Notes: generated from the letters alone by a model not told the origin. Numbered from the stretch's first letter, positions 33,711 through 41,579 are shown. The stretch is DNA of 64,000 nucleotides from Panacagrimonas sp052387695 (GCA_052387695.1 JBQTIX010000024.1:77876-141875); one strand, 5' to 3'. A program made the numbers and translations.

Positions 33711-34883
33711 ATGGTCGATCGAATCTGCGACGTGGCCGTGGTCGGTGGCGGAATCGTTGGCGCCGCGACGGCCGGTGCGCTGTCCCAATCCGGTTTCGCG
33801 ACCCTGCTGATCGAGTCGGGTCGCCGGCCCGCCACGTTCGATCGCGGCGAGCACGATCCGCGGGTCTACGCCATCGCGCCGTCCTCGCGCCGGTTTCTCG
33901 ATGCGCTCGGCGTGTGGTCGCAGATGGCCGAGCGCCGTGTCGCACCCATCGATGTGATGCGTGTCTGGCAGCGCGAGGCCGGGCGCGCCCTGCGTTTCGA
34001 CGCGTCGGAAGCCGGGGCCAAGGCGCTGGGCTGGATTGTCGAGCATCGACTGCTGGCCGATGCGCTGTGGTCGGCCCTGCCGGAATCGGTGGGCCTCGCT
34101 TCAGTCACGGTGGAGTCCGCGCGTTTCGACGAGGCCGCGGGCGTGCATCTTTCCCTGAGCGATGGCAGCACGGTCGATACGGCGCTCGTGGTCGGGGCGG
34201 AGGGCGCCCATTCCGGTTTGCGCGAGGCCGCGGGCATCGGGACCGAGGGGTGGAGCTACGGCTCGACAGCCGTGGTCTGCCACCTGACGTGCTCGGTACC
34301 GCATCACGGCGAAGCCCTGCAACGATTCCTGCCGACCGGGCCGGTCGCCCTTCTCCCCTTGTCCGATGGGCGCCGCTCGCTGGTCTGGTCGACGACGGAC
34401 GACGAGGCGCGTCAGTTGACCGCGCTCGCGGACGAGGCGTTTTCACGTCACCTCGAAGACGCGGTGCAGGGTGCCGCGGGTTCGATCGGGCCGGTCACGC
34501 GACGTCTGGTGTTCCCTTTGCGCCTGATGCATGCGGAGCGCTACGTCGCGTCGCGATTCGCTCTCGTCGGCGACAGCGCCCACGTCATTCACCCGCTCGC
34601 GGGGCAGGGCTTGAACCTGGGATTGGGGGATGCCGAAAAACTGGTCGGGGAACTGGCGGCCGCCAAGGCGGCGGGTCGCGACTGGACCGCGTTGCGCACG
34701 CTCAAGCGCTATGAGCGCGCGCGTGCCGATGCCAACCTGGAGATGATGGCGCTGACCGACGCATTGCACCGCGCGTTCCATCTCCAGGTGCCGCTGCTGC
34801 GCGGCCTGTTCGGCCGCGGGCTGGAGTGGGTGGACCGCGTGCCTGCCATCAAACGCGGTCTGGTGCGGCGGGCACAGGGTTAA
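33711..34883 (+). CDS. UbiH/UbiF/UbiI-family FAD hydroxylase (second ubiquinone hydroxylase)
   Basis: A 390-residue paralogue of UbiH. AVVGGGIVGAATAGAL, DPRVYAIAPSSRRFLDALGVW, VVGAEGAHSGLREAAG and LVGDSAHVIHPLAGQGLNLGLGDAEKL are the FAD and DG motifs. By position it corresponds to VisC/UbiI (C5 hydroxylation), but UbiF (C6) cannot be excluded. ATG 33711 follows the UbiH stop by two bases. Its TAA (34881-34883) lies in the palindrome GGTTAACC shared with the stop of the opposing VOC gene, at the edge of the cassette cluster. Confidence 0.88.
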   Translation: MVDRICDVAVVGGGIVGAATAGALSQSGFATLLIESGRRPATFDRGEHDPRVYAIAPSSRRFLDALGVWSQMAERRVAPIDVMRVWQREAGRALRFDASEAGAKALGWIVEHRLLADALWSALPESVGLASVTVESARFDEAAGVHLSLSDGSTVDTALVVGAEGAHSGLREAAGIGTEGWSYGSTAVVCHLTCSVPHHGEALQRFLPTGPVALLPLSDGRRSLVWSTTDDEARQLTALADEAFSRHLEDAVQGAAGSIGPVTRRLVFPLRLMHAERYVASRFALVGDSAHVIHPLAGQGLNLGLGDAEKLVGELAAAKAAGRDWTALRTLKRYERARADANLEMMALTDALHRAFHLQVPLLRGLFGRGLEWVDRVPAIKRGLVRRAQG

Positions 34884-34936
34884 CCCGATTGGCCAGGATC
34901 GAGCCGGTGGCGGTCCGCTCGATCGAGGGGTTGGGT
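34877..34936 (-). repeat. attC-like site 3
   Basis: On the minus strand it opens with ACCCAAC (34936-34930), a fit to R'' RYYYAAC, and ends at GTTAACC, an imperfect R'. Inner arms CTCGATC...GATCGAG pair. Its translation contains the PNPSIERT-type peptide that I recall as a common by-product of attC sites in predicted proteins. The R' box supplies the stop codons of both the VOC gene (minus) and the UbiI-like gene (plus). Confidence 0.55.
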
Positions 34937-35338
34937 CTCACCGGAACTGCCCAGGAACTCTGTGCCGGACTCAACAAATGAGATCGGGTTGCCGAAGGGA
35001 TCGAGCGCGTAGAACATGGTTTCACCCCAAGGCATGCGCTCAATCTCGGTTACTTCGGAGGCACCAGAAGCCATGCAGCGGTTCCGAGTTGCGGCAAGGT
35101 CCGTGACGGCGAAGTACAAGTACTGGAAAGGATGAGGACGCCAGGACTCACCCTGCGCTGCGGCATCACCATCCTCTCGGGGCGAGTAGCACGCCAGTAC
35201 GGCTCCTTGAGCACCAACGCCACCGAAGTAGTGTCGACCCGGCGAGACCCGTTCACCCCTGATGCCAAGTACGGCGGTGTAGAAGCGCTCGGCGCTCGCT
35301 ATGTCAGTGACAGGCAGGATCACGCGATAGAGGCGCAT
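34880..35338 (-). CDS. VOC-family (glyoxalase/bleomycin-resistance fold) protein, cassette gene
   Basis: A 152-residue vicinal-oxygen-chelate protein with two beta-alpha-beta-beta-beta modules: MRLYRVILPVTDIASAERFYTAVLG opens module 1 (abbreviated by its start), HPFQYLYFAVTDLAATRNRC opens module 2, and WGETMFYALDPFGNPISFVE ends it with the Glu metal ligand. Function ranges from glyoxalase to antibiotic binding, and the substrate is unknown. ATG 35338 has GAGGGAG just upstream. The last ~20 residues are encoded by the attC-like site, which suggests the natural end was extended by recombination. Confidence 0.85.
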   Translation of the reverse strand: MRLYRVILPVTDIASAERFYTAVLGIRGERVSPGRHYFGGVGAQGAVLACYSPREDGDAAAQGESWRPHPFQYLYFAVTDLAATRNRCMASGASEVTEIERMPWGETMFYALDPFGNPISFVESGTEFLGSSGETQPLDRADRHRLDPGQSG

Positions 35339-35380
35339 GGAGAACTCCCTCGGCGAAAACCGGGCGGGTGGAGATGTGAC

Positions 35381-35452
35381 GCCTAGACGTGGCCCAGCCG
35401 CCGTCTTGCAATAGCGAAGCGAAGGCAAAACAGTCGGCTGGAGTGGTTGGGT
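35381..35452 (-). repeat. attC-like site 2
   Basis: Minus-strand R''-like ACCCAAC (35452-35446), inner arms CCAGCCG and CGGCTGG, and R'-like GTCTAGGC (35388-35381), one base longer than the common GTTAGGC form. It separates the stop of the 99-residue gene (9 bases before) from the VOC gene's ribosome site. Confidence 0.6.
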
Positions 35453-35461
35453 GCACCACCC

Positions 35462-35761
35462 CTAGAAGTCTTTGACATGGCGCCCGTTGTAATAGAGTGG
35501 CCTGAACGCGTTGCGTTCCGCGTTTTGACCGTATGTAAGTGGAAGCATTCTTACGGTGCCGCGATCTCGGAACTTACCGCCAGTAATGGCGTAAATGAGC
35601 TCTCCTTCTGTCAGGCCCTGAAAGTTGTTCGTGTCATTTGTGAAGTTGACGCTGAACAGCCCTTTCTTGTCGCCGCGCTCCCCTTTGTAAGGGTGTAGCT
35701 TTCTTCCGTCGGCGTCGAATGCCCACACGCTCAGAAGAAAATCTGATTCCCCTGACGCCAT
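35462..35761 (-). CDS. Hypothetical 99-residue cassette protein
   Basis: No family was recognised. The protein is soluble and mixed in charge, with WAFDADGRKLHPYKGERGDKKGLFSVNFTNDTNN near the N-terminus (shown here only to mark the Asn-rich segment) and RPLYYNGRHVKDF at the end. ATG 35761 is preceded by CAGGAG eight bases upstream, immediately after the R'-like GTTGGGT of site 1. Lower G+C than all neighbours and its cassette layout argue for horizontal origin. Orphan proteins are typical of cassettes. Confidence 0.7.
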   Translation of the reverse strand: MASGESDFLLSVWAFDADGRKLHPYKGERGDKKGLFSVNFTNDTNNFQGLTEGELIYAITGGKFRDRGTVRMLPLTYGQNAERNAFRPLYYNGRHVKDF

Positions 35762-35784
35762 ATACCACGCTCCTGTTTTTAAGC

Positions 35785-35883
35785 ACCCAACGCCGCGATC
35801 AGCGGCTCGGTCAGGCCCCCGGCAGCGCATTGTCCGCGTCGATCAGAACTGCGAGCCTGGAGCTGCCGGCGGCGGCGTTCGGG
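35785..35883 (-). repeat. attC-like site 1
   Basis: The 8-bp outer arms AACGCCGC/GCGGCGTT and inner arms CCGGCAGC/GCTGCCGG pair. The minus-strand R' is GTTGGGT (35791-35785), a match to GTTRRRY; the R'' CCCGAAC (35883-35877) departs from RYYYAAC at two positions. It begins directly after the SDR stop codon. Confidence 0.55.
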
Positions 35884-35884
35884 A

Positions 35885-36652
35885 CTATTTCGGCGCCATG
35901 CGCAGCGCCCCATCCAGGCGGATGGTCTCGCCGTTGAGCATCGGATTCTCGACGATGGCCTGCACCATCTGGGCGAACTCGCCCGGCCGTCCGAGGCGCG
36001 AAGGGAAGGGCACGCTGCGACCCAGCGACTCCTGCGCCTCCTTGGGCAGGGCCGACATCATCGGTGTTTCGAACAGGCCCGGCGCAATGGTCACGACGCG
36101 GATTCCGTAGCGGGCGAATTCGCGCGCGATGGGCAGAGTCATGCCGACCACGCCGGCCTTCGACGCGGAATAGCCGGCCTGGCCGATCTGGCCGTCGAAT
36201 GCAGCGACCGAGGCGGTGTTGATGACCACGCCGCGTTCGCCCTCTTCGTTGGGGGGTTGCTGGCTCATGGCCTGCGCGGCGAGGCGGATCACGTTGAAGC
36301 TGCCGATGAGGTTGATGTTGACGATGCGCGCAAACAGGTCCAGTGCCTGCGGTCCATCCTTGCCCAGCACCTTGGCCGGCGAGCCGATTCCGGCGCAGTT
36401 GATCACGCCGTGCAGGCCGCCGAACGCGGTGACGGCGAGGGCCACGGCGGCCTCGACGTCGGCCTCGCTGCCCACGTTGACCTTGGCGAAGCGGCTGGCC
36501 TCGCCGAGTTCCGTCGTCAGCGAATGGCCGCCGACTTCATTGAGGTCGGCGATGACCACCTTGCCGCCGTGTCGGGCAAGCAGGCGGGCGGTTGCGGCGC
36601 CGAGACCCGAGGCGCCACCGGTGACGAGAAAGACGCTCTTTTCGATTTTCAT
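35885..36652 (-). CDS. Short-chain dehydrogenase/reductase (3-hydroxyacyl-CoA dehydrogenase type-2-like)
   Basis: A 255-residue classical SDR. LVTGGASGLGAATARLL binds NAD, VINCAGIGSPA is the NNAG-equivalent, INTASVAAFDGQIGQAGYSASKAGV carries Ser, Tyr and Lys of the catalytic set, and APGLFETPMMSALP follows. The C-terminal half resembles HSD17B10-type enzymes acting on 3-hydroxyacyl-CoA or steroids. Its stop lies one base from attC-like site 1; it is 10 bases downstream of the DUF4399 gene, so those two are probably co-transcribed. Confidence 0.88.
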   Translation of the reverse strand: MKIEKSVFLVTGGASGLGAATARLLARHGGKVVIADLNEVGGHSLTTELGEASRFAKVNVGSEADVEAAVALAVTAFGGLHGVINCAGIGSPAKVLGKDGPQALDLFARIVNINLIGSFNVIRLAAQAMSQQPPNEEGERGVVINTASVAAFDGQIGQAGYSASKAGVVGMTLPIAREFARYGIRVVTIAPGLFETPMMSALPKEAQESLGRSVPFPSRLGRPGEFAQMVQAIVENPMLNGETIRLDGALRMAPK

Positions 36653-36662
36653 GCGAGTGGAA

Positions 36663-37151
36663 TTACTTGACGGTGATGGTGATGGTTTCCGATTGCAGGA
36701 CCGGAACGAACGCCTGGTGCTTCCAGTCGCCGAGCACCAGTTGCAACTTGTGCGGGCCGGGCTTGAGCGCGAGCGATGTTTCCGTCTGGCCCTTGCCGAA
36801 GTGCAGCACCTGCTCGGAGGTCGGCATCGGCAGGGTGAGGTCCACCGTGGGGCTGTCGATCAGGAGGTGATGATGGCCGGTCGCCTCGAACTGCATGCCC
36901 GCGGGCGCAATACCCATCCCCGAGAGTCCGAACACGACCGTCACCGGGCTGGCCACGGTCGCGCCATTGGCGGGAGCCAGGAGATACACCTTGGCGCCGG
37001 CCGGCGCGGTGGTCGGCAGGTTGAGTTTTTCCGCCACCTTGGCCCCTGCCTGCTGTTTGGCGGCTTGCTTGATGGCGGACATGGTGTCGTTGGCGGCGAG
37101 CGCGGGCAGGCTCAACAGCGCGAGCGCGCAGGCAAGGGTACGGATGGGCAT
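36663..37151 (-). CDS. DUF4399 periplasmic protein
   Basis: A 162-residue exported protein. MPIRTLACALALLSLPALAA is a Sec signal. The mature domain holds KVYLLAPANGATVASPVTVVFGLSGMGIAPAG and GHHHLLID, then PGPHKLQLVLGDWKHQAF, the DUF4399 pattern of an Ig-like fold with a His triplet that could bind metal (copper-binding is inference). It precedes the SDR gene on the same strand. Confidence 0.8.
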   Translation of the reverse strand: MPIRTLACALALLSLPALAANDTMSAIKQAAKQQAGAKVAEKLNLPTTAPAGAKVYLLAPANGATVASPVTVVFGLSGMGIAPAGMQFEATGHHHLLIDSPTVDLTLPMPTSEQVLHFGKGQTETSLALKPGPHKLQLVLGDWKHQAFVPVLQSETITITVK

Positions 37152-37260
37152 GAAAGGTTCCTTGGCGGTTGAAAGACGTACGGTCGCGAATCATATCTCC
37201 GGCCAGCCGCTGCGGCCCAACCGTTAGACTGATGGGGTTGACACGCATCTGATCGAACTC

Positions 37261-37503
37261 ATGACCCCATCAAAACCCAAGCCCGCGGAACAGGCGACCG
37301 GGACGACCGCACCCCAGGGCGAACCGCCCGTCGATGCCGGCGTACCGGCCAAACGCAGCGCGATGAAGCTGCCCCCCGGGGTGGTGCCCAGGGCCGGGCA
37401 GGGCCCGCTGTCGCGCAATCCCTGGCAGACCGGCGGTGGCACCGGCGGCCGGCCGCAGACCGATTTCGCGCGCCGCATGGGCAAGTCGCGCAAGGTCCAT
37501 TGA
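37261..37503 (+). CDS. Small disordered hypothetical protein, 80 residues
   Basis: A Pro/Gly/Lys-rich product without hydrophobic segments, ending QTDFARRMGKSRKVH. No family was recognised. Support is positional: it has its own ATG, reads in the direction of the ferredoxin gene 15 bases away, and its basic C-terminal tail resembles small proteins annotated as hypothetical beside yfhL-type ferredoxins in Xanthomonadales. Start and reality are moderately uncertain. Confidence 0.5.
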   Translation: MTPSKPKPAEQATGTTAPQGEPPVDAGVPAKRSAMKLPPGVVPRAGQGPLSRNPWQTGGGTGGRPQTDFARRMGKSRKVH

Positions 37504-37518
37504 GCGAGCCATCCGCAG

Positions 37519-37773
37519 ATGGCCTTGAAGATCACGGAGGAATGCATCAACTGCGATGTCTGCGAGCCCGTTTGCCCCAACCTCGCCATCTTCCAGGGGC
37601 CGGAGATCTACCAGATCGATCCGGCGCGGTGCACCGAATGCGTGGGTCATTTCGACACGCCGCAGTGCCGCGATGTGTGCCCGGTCAACTGTATTCCGCT
37701 CGATCCGGAATGGGTCGAATCGCCGGAACAACTGCATGTGAAGTACCAGCACTTGATGGCGCAGGCACGATGA
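37519..37773 (+). CDS. YfhL-type 4Fe-4S dicluster ferredoxin
   Basis: An 84-residue ferredoxin. Cluster I ligands are in CINCDVCEPVCP, cluster II in CTECVGHFDTPQCRDVCP, the second with the extended loop characteristic of YfhL/allochromatium-type 2[4Fe-4S] proteins. It transfers electrons at low potential, partner unknown. Its TGA overlaps the start of the gamma-glutamyltransferase gene (ATGA). Confidence 0.92.
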   Translation: MALKITEECINCDVCEPVCPNLAIFQGPEIYQIDPARCTECVGHFDTPQCRDVCPVNCIPLDPEWVESPEQLHVKYQHLMAQAR

Positions 37774-39464
37774 GCGAGAGAGCCTGGGTCGTCCGATGGG
37801 CGGTGATGCTGCTGTTGGCCGGTTTCGCCCAGCTCTCGACGGCGCAGAACGCGGCCGCGAAACCGGGCGCCCACGCCATCGCGAGCGCCCACCCGCTTGC
37901 AACCGAGGCCGGGCTCGAAATACTCGCCGCAGGCGGCAATGCCTTCGACGCCGCGATCGCGGTGAGCAGCACCATTGCCGTGGTCGAGCCCACCGGGTCG
38001 GGTATCGGCGGCGGTGGGTTCTGGCTGCTGCATCGCGCCGCGGACAGATTCGAGACTTTCATCGATGGCCGCGAAACCGCGCCACGCGCGGCACATGAGC
38101 GGATGTTTCTGGGTGCCGATGGCAAGGTGAACGCCGCGGCCTCGCGCGACGGAGCGCTGGCCGCAGGCATTCCAGGCGAGCCCGCGGCGCTGGATCATCT
38201 GGCGCGCACCTATGGGCGCCTGCCGCTGGCGCGCTCGCTGGGGCCGGCGATCCGTGCGGCGCGCGAGGGATTTGCCTGTGACGACAAGCTCGCGCGGGCG
38301 TTCGAGCAGTTCTGGAAGCGGCTCGATGCCGAGGCGCAGCGCGTGTTCGCCGTCCAGGCGCGCGCGCCACGCGTCGGTGAGCGCATCGTTCAACCCGATC
38401 TGGCGCGCACGCTGGAGCGACTGGCGGCGACGGGCAGTCGTGGCTTCTACGAGGGCGAGACCGCGCAGGCGCTGCTGGCGGGTGTGGCGGCTGCCGGCGG
38501 TGTCTGGTCGGCAGACGACTTGCGCCACTATCGTGTGGTCGAGCGCAGGCCGGTCATCACCTGGTTCCGCGACGTCCGGATCGTGTCGGCGCCGCCGCCG
38601 TCCGCGGGCGGCATCACGCTTGGTCAGACGCTGGGCCAGCTCGAGGCGCTCGGCTGGCGCGGCGGGGCAGGAGCCGATTCAAAACATCTGGTGATCGAGT
38701 CGCTGCGCCGCGCCTACCGCGACCGCGCGGCCTGGCTCGGTGATCCGGATTTCGTGCGGATTCCGAGTCAGCGCCTGCTCTCCCGCACCTACACACGTGG
38801 TCTGCTGAGCGACCTGCACGCCGACCGTGCGACGCCCAGCGCCGAGTTGGCGCCCGCGCAGCCCTCGCCTCAAGGCACGCAGACCTCGCATTTCTCGGTG
38901 CTGGACGCCGAGGGCAATCGCGTGGCCGGGACGTTGTCGATCAATCTGTCGTTCGGCGCCGGCCTGATCCCGCCCGGCACCGGGGTGCTGCTCAACGACG
39001 AGATGGATGATTTTGCGGCCAGCGAGACGGCCTCAAACGCCTATGGACTGATCGGCTCGCATGCCAACCGCGTGCAGCCGGGCAAGCGGCCCCTGTCGTC
39101 GATGACGCCGACCTTCGCCGAGGGGCCGCATGGACTGCTGATCGTCGGCACGCCGGGTGGCAGCCGCATCATCTCGATGGTCCTGCTCGGCCTGCTGGCC
39201 TGGGCCGAGGGTGCGGACGCGCAGGCCGTGGTCAGCTTGCCGCGCTTCCACCATCAGTATCTGCCGGACCAGGTGCAGTTCGAGCCGGGCGCGTTCTCGC
39301 CGGAGATCCAGTCGGCGCTCGCCGCCAAGGGACACGTGCTCAAGGCCCTGACGTCGGACTACGGCAACATGCATGTGGTGACCTGGGATCCGCGCAGCAA
39401 TCGGGTGCAGGCCGCCTCGGATCCGCGCGGAGTCGGTGTCGGGCGCGTGGTCAGGGTGCAATGA
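37770..39464 (+). CDS. ggt: Gamma-glutamyltransferase
   Basis: A 564-residue Ntn-hydrolase that cleaves gamma-glutamyl bonds of glutathione in the periplasm. A signal segment (WAVMLLLAGFAQLSTAQ) leads in; ILAAGGNAFDAAIAVSSTIAVVEPTGSGIGGGGFWL is the family N-terminal block. The autoprocessing Thr is in QTSHFSVLDAEGNRVAGTLSIN, and RPLSSMTPTF and GTPGGSRI complete the active site. Its start overlaps the ferredoxin stop, and its stop overlaps the ExbB start, so it lies in the middle of a coupled operon. Confidence 0.93.
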   Translation: MSERAWVVRWAVMLLLAGFAQLSTAQNAAAKPGAHAIASAHPLATEAGLEILAAGGNAFDAAIAVSSTIAVVEPTGSGIGGGGFWLLHRAADRFETFIDGRETAPRAAHERMFLGADGKVNAAASRDGALAAGIPGEPAALDHLARTYGRLPLARSLGPAIRAAREGFACDDKLARAFEQFWKRLDAEAQRVFAVQARAPRVGERIVQPDLARTLERLAATGSRGFYEGETAQALLAGVAAAGGVWSADDLRHYRVVERRPVITWFRDVRIVSAPPPSAGGITLGQTLGQLEALGWRGGAGADSKHLVIESLRRAYRDRAAWLGDPDFVRIPSQRLLSRTYTRGLLSDLHADRATPSAELAPAQPSPQGTQTSHFSVLDAEGNRVAGTLSINLSFGAGLIPPGTGVLLNDEMDDFAASETASNAYGLIGSHANRVQPGKRPLSSMTPTFAEGPHGLLIVGTPGGSRIISMVLLGLLAWAEGADAQAVVSLPRFHHQYLPDQVQFEPGAFSPEIQSALAAKGHVLKALTSDYGNMHVVTWDPRSNRVQAASDPRGVGVGRVVRVQ

Positions 39465-40078
39465 CCGCCCTGCTGCACGGCCTGTCGCTCGGCGGGCCGG
39501 TCCTGTGGATTCTGATCCTGCTGTCGATCGCCACGCTGACCCTGGTGATCGTCAAGGTCTGGGATTTTTCCGAGTCGAAACTCTGGCGTCGCGACTTTGT
39601 GGAGAACGCCCTGTCCGCCTGGTCGGCGGGAAGCCCGGATCGGGCGCTGGCGCTGTTGGCGGGCGAACGCGGTCCGCTGGCGGAATTGATGGTCGCCGCG
39701 ATGTCGTGCTGCCGCAACCGCACCCAGCCCGAAGCGCGGATTCGCGAAGGCATCACGCAGCTCGCGGTGGATCGCCTGGAGTCCGCACGCAGCCTGCTGC
39801 GCCCACTGGAAGTGATTGCCATGCTCGCGCCGCTGCTGGGTCTGCTCGGCACCGTGCTGGGCATGATCCAGGTGTTCCGACGGCTGGAGCAGGCGGGCGA
39901 TCGCGTGGACGCCTCGATCCTGTCGGGTGGTCTGTGGGAAGCGCTGCTCACCACTGCGGCGGGGCTGGGTGTGGCGATCCTTGCGCTGGCAGCGTTTCAT
40001 TTTCTCGACCGCCAGGTCGAGCGGCTGCACCGGGCGATGGAGTCGGCACTGACGAGAATCTTTGCCGGGATGGTCTGA
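39461..40078 (+). CDS. MotA/TolQ/ExbB proton channel protein
   Basis: A 205-residue ExbB-like protein with three membrane helices: LSLGGPVLWILILLSIATLTLVIVKV, LLRPLEVIAMLAPLLGLLGTVLGMIQVF (the proton-path helix pair start) and GLWEALLTTAAGLGVAILALAAFHFL. It would form the pentameric stator with ExbD in the inner membrane. ATG 39461 overlaps the ggt stop. The two ExbD genes and tonB follow within a few bases. Confidence 0.92.
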   Translation: MTALLHGLSLGGPVLWILILLSIATLTLVIVKVWDFSESKLWRRDFVENALSAWSAGSPDRALALLAGERGPLAELMVAAMSCCRNRTQPEARIREGITQLAVDRLESARSLLRPLEVIAMLAPLLGLLGTVLGMIQVFRRLEQAGDRVDASILSGGLWEALLTTAAGLGVAILALAAFHFLDRQVERLHRAMESALTRIFAGMV

Positions 40079-40084
40079 ACGCCG

Positions 40085-40471
40085 ATGACCCTCCCGTTGC
40101 CCACGCGCAGGTCCCATTCCATCCTGCTGACCTCGTTGGTGGACGTGATGTTCGTGCTGTTCTTCTTCTTCATGCTGACCGCGGCCAGTGTGGATCGCCG
40201 GGCCCTGCGGCTCGACTCGGGACCTGCGGCGCGCGAGACAGGCGGGCTCGTGATGGAGGCGCGACTGGACCTGCTAGGACCCGCAAGCTGGCAACTCGGC
40301 GACCGGGTGATCGAACCCGCCGCGCTGGAGTCCAGGTTGCGCGAGCAACGGGCGACACGTGTCCTGGTGATCGCCTCGCCAGGTGTTTCGCTGCAAATCC
40401 TGACCGATGTGATCGGACGCTTGCGTGACGCGGGTATCGAACTGCGGCTGGGCCGGCTCGACGCGGGATGA
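40085..40471 (+). CDS. ExbD/TolR family protein (first copy)
   Basis: A 128-residue single-span protein. After the basic start, ILLTSLVDVMFVLFFFFMLTAAS contains the proton-carrying Asp (TSLVDVMF). The periplasmic part is short and ends LRDAGIELRLGRLD. It starts six bases after the ExbB stop and its stop overlaps the next exbD (ATGA). Confidence 0.9.
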   Translation: MTLPLPTRRSHSILLTSLVDVMFVLFFFFMLTAASVDRRALRLDSGPAARETGGLVMEARLDLLGPASWQLGDRVIEPAALESRLREQRATRVLVIASPGVSLQILTDVIGRLRDAGIELRLGRLDAG

Positions 40472-40878
40472 AGATTCCGCTGCGCACGCGTCCCCGGAGC
40501 GGCGACATCGACATGGTGCCGATGATCAATTTCGCCTTCCTGCTGCTGATTTTCTTCCTGCTCGTCGGGCGTATCGCACCGGCCGAGGCGCTGAGAGTCG
40601 AACCTCCGCAAGCCCTTGAGCCGCTCGATTCCGGCGGAGCGGGGGAGCCCGCGCTGTTGATGGATGCGGAGGGCCGCCTGGCTTGGGGATCGGAGGCCAT
40701 CACAGCGGATGAACTGGCATCCAGGGCGGCGGCCTGGGCGGAGGTGCATCCGGACGCGGCCCTGTCTCTGAAGGCGGACGCTGCCACGGACGCTGCGCGG
40801 GTGATCCTGCTGCTGGAGCAGCTCCGCGATGCCGGGGTGATCCGGGTCAGGCTCCAGACCATTGCCCCACCCGGGTAG
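40468..40878 (+). CDS. ExbD/TolR family protein (second copy)
   Basis: A 136-residue paralogue of the preceding gene. GDIDMVPMINFAFLLLIFFLLVGR is the membrane helix, but the usual proton-carrying Asp position reads Asn (MINFAF), which is unusual and may make this subunit structural rather than catalytic. LEQLRDAGVIRVRLQTIA is the periplasmic end. It overlaps exbD1 and precedes tonB by six bases. Confidence 0.88.
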   Translation: MKIPLRTRPRSGDIDMVPMINFAFLLLIFFLLVGRIAPAEALRVEPPQALEPLDSGGAGEPALLMDAEGRLAWGSEAITADELASRAAAWAEVHPDAALSLKADAATDAARVILLLEQLRDAGVIRVRLQTIAPPG

Positions 40879-40884
40879 GGTCTT

Positions 40885-41568
40885 GTGACCGGGACGCGTA
40901 CCGCCATGGCCCTGTACGTCGCGTTCGTGCTGCACCTGCTGGCCTTGCTGATCCTGCTGCTGCTGCCGGCGCCACAGATGCCACCCGGCCCGGGGCGAGG
41001 AATGGGGATCGGGCTGGAGCTGGCGGGTGAGACGAGCGTGCTCGGTTCCGCGCCTTTCCAGGCTGCGACGGTCCGCGAATCCGAAGGAGCCGGGACGTCC
41101 GACGTGCGAAGTCCGTCCCGCCCCGTTACGAAGTCAGCCGGGGTTTTGCAATCCGCGACGAAGGCCGTGGCATCCGTCGCGGATGCGCGTCGGGAAACCT
41201 CCGCGCAGAATGTGCCGGCATCGAGCTCGGTGACGCTTGCCAAGGGCCCGGAGCCCGCCCATCCGGCCGGAATATCGGGTGCCGCTCCAGCAGCAGGTGG
41301 CGGGGGCTTCGATCACTACTTCGCGCAGCTGCGCACGCATCTGCACGCATTCCGGCGCGAGTTGCCGCGAGCGACGGGTTCAGGTCAGGCCGAGGTGCAA
41401 TTCACCGTGAGTGCGCAAGGTCGCGTGCTGGCCTTGAGCCTGCTCCGCAGTTCCGGTTCTCCGGACCTCGATACCGAGGCTCTCGATCTGATCCGTCGGG
41501 CCCAGCCCCTGCCCAGACCGCCCGAAGGACATAGCCTGGAACTCGCGGTGCCGATCGAGATCGAGTGA
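40885..41568 (+). CDS. tonB: TonB energy transducer
   Basis: A 227-residue TonB-like protein. A single N-terminal helix (ALYVAFVLHLLALLILLLL) is followed by a Ser/Ala/Pro-rich periplasmic linker (~35-150) and a C-terminal TonB domain: EVQFTVSAQGRVLALSLLRSSGSPDLDTEALDLIRRAQPLP. It transmits proton-motive energy from ExbB/D to an outer-membrane receptor. A GTG at 40885 is the start. The linker lacks the EPKPEP repeat of the classical protein. Confidence 0.88.
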   Translation: MTGTRTAMALYVAFVLHLLALLILLLLPAPQMPPGPGRGMGIGLELAGETSVLGSAPFQAATVRESEGAGTSDVRSPSRPVTKSAGVLQSATKAVASVADARRETSAQNVPASSSVTLAKGPEPAHPAGISGAAPAAGGGGFDHYFAQLRTHLHAFRRELPRATGSGQAEVQFTVSAQGRVLALSLLRSSGSPDLDTEALDLIRRAQPLPRPPEGHSLELAVPIEIE

Positions 41569-41579
41569 GCTGGCTTGAC

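Larger units (their letters stand above)
34877..35883 (-). mobile_element. Small gene-cassette cluster with attC-like sites and no integrase (CALIN)
   Basis: Three long palindromes with attC-type ends bracket two small same-strand genes in 1 kb. Read on the minus strand the order is attC-like site 1 (35883-35785), 99-residue gene, site 2 (35452-35381), VOC gene, site 3 (34936-34877). Each gene begins shortly after an R'-like box and ends just before or within an R''-like ACCCAAC box, the layout of integron cassettes. The 99-residue gene is visibly richer in A+T than its flanks. No intI gene lies in the window. Family knowledge: clusters of attC sites lacking an integrase are common in Xanthomonadales. 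Confidence 0.62.

Noticed and set aside
34849..35043. 64-residue frame containing PNPSIERTATG
   Set aside because: It is the translation of an attC-like site, not a gene; this peptide recurs in spurious predictions from such sites.
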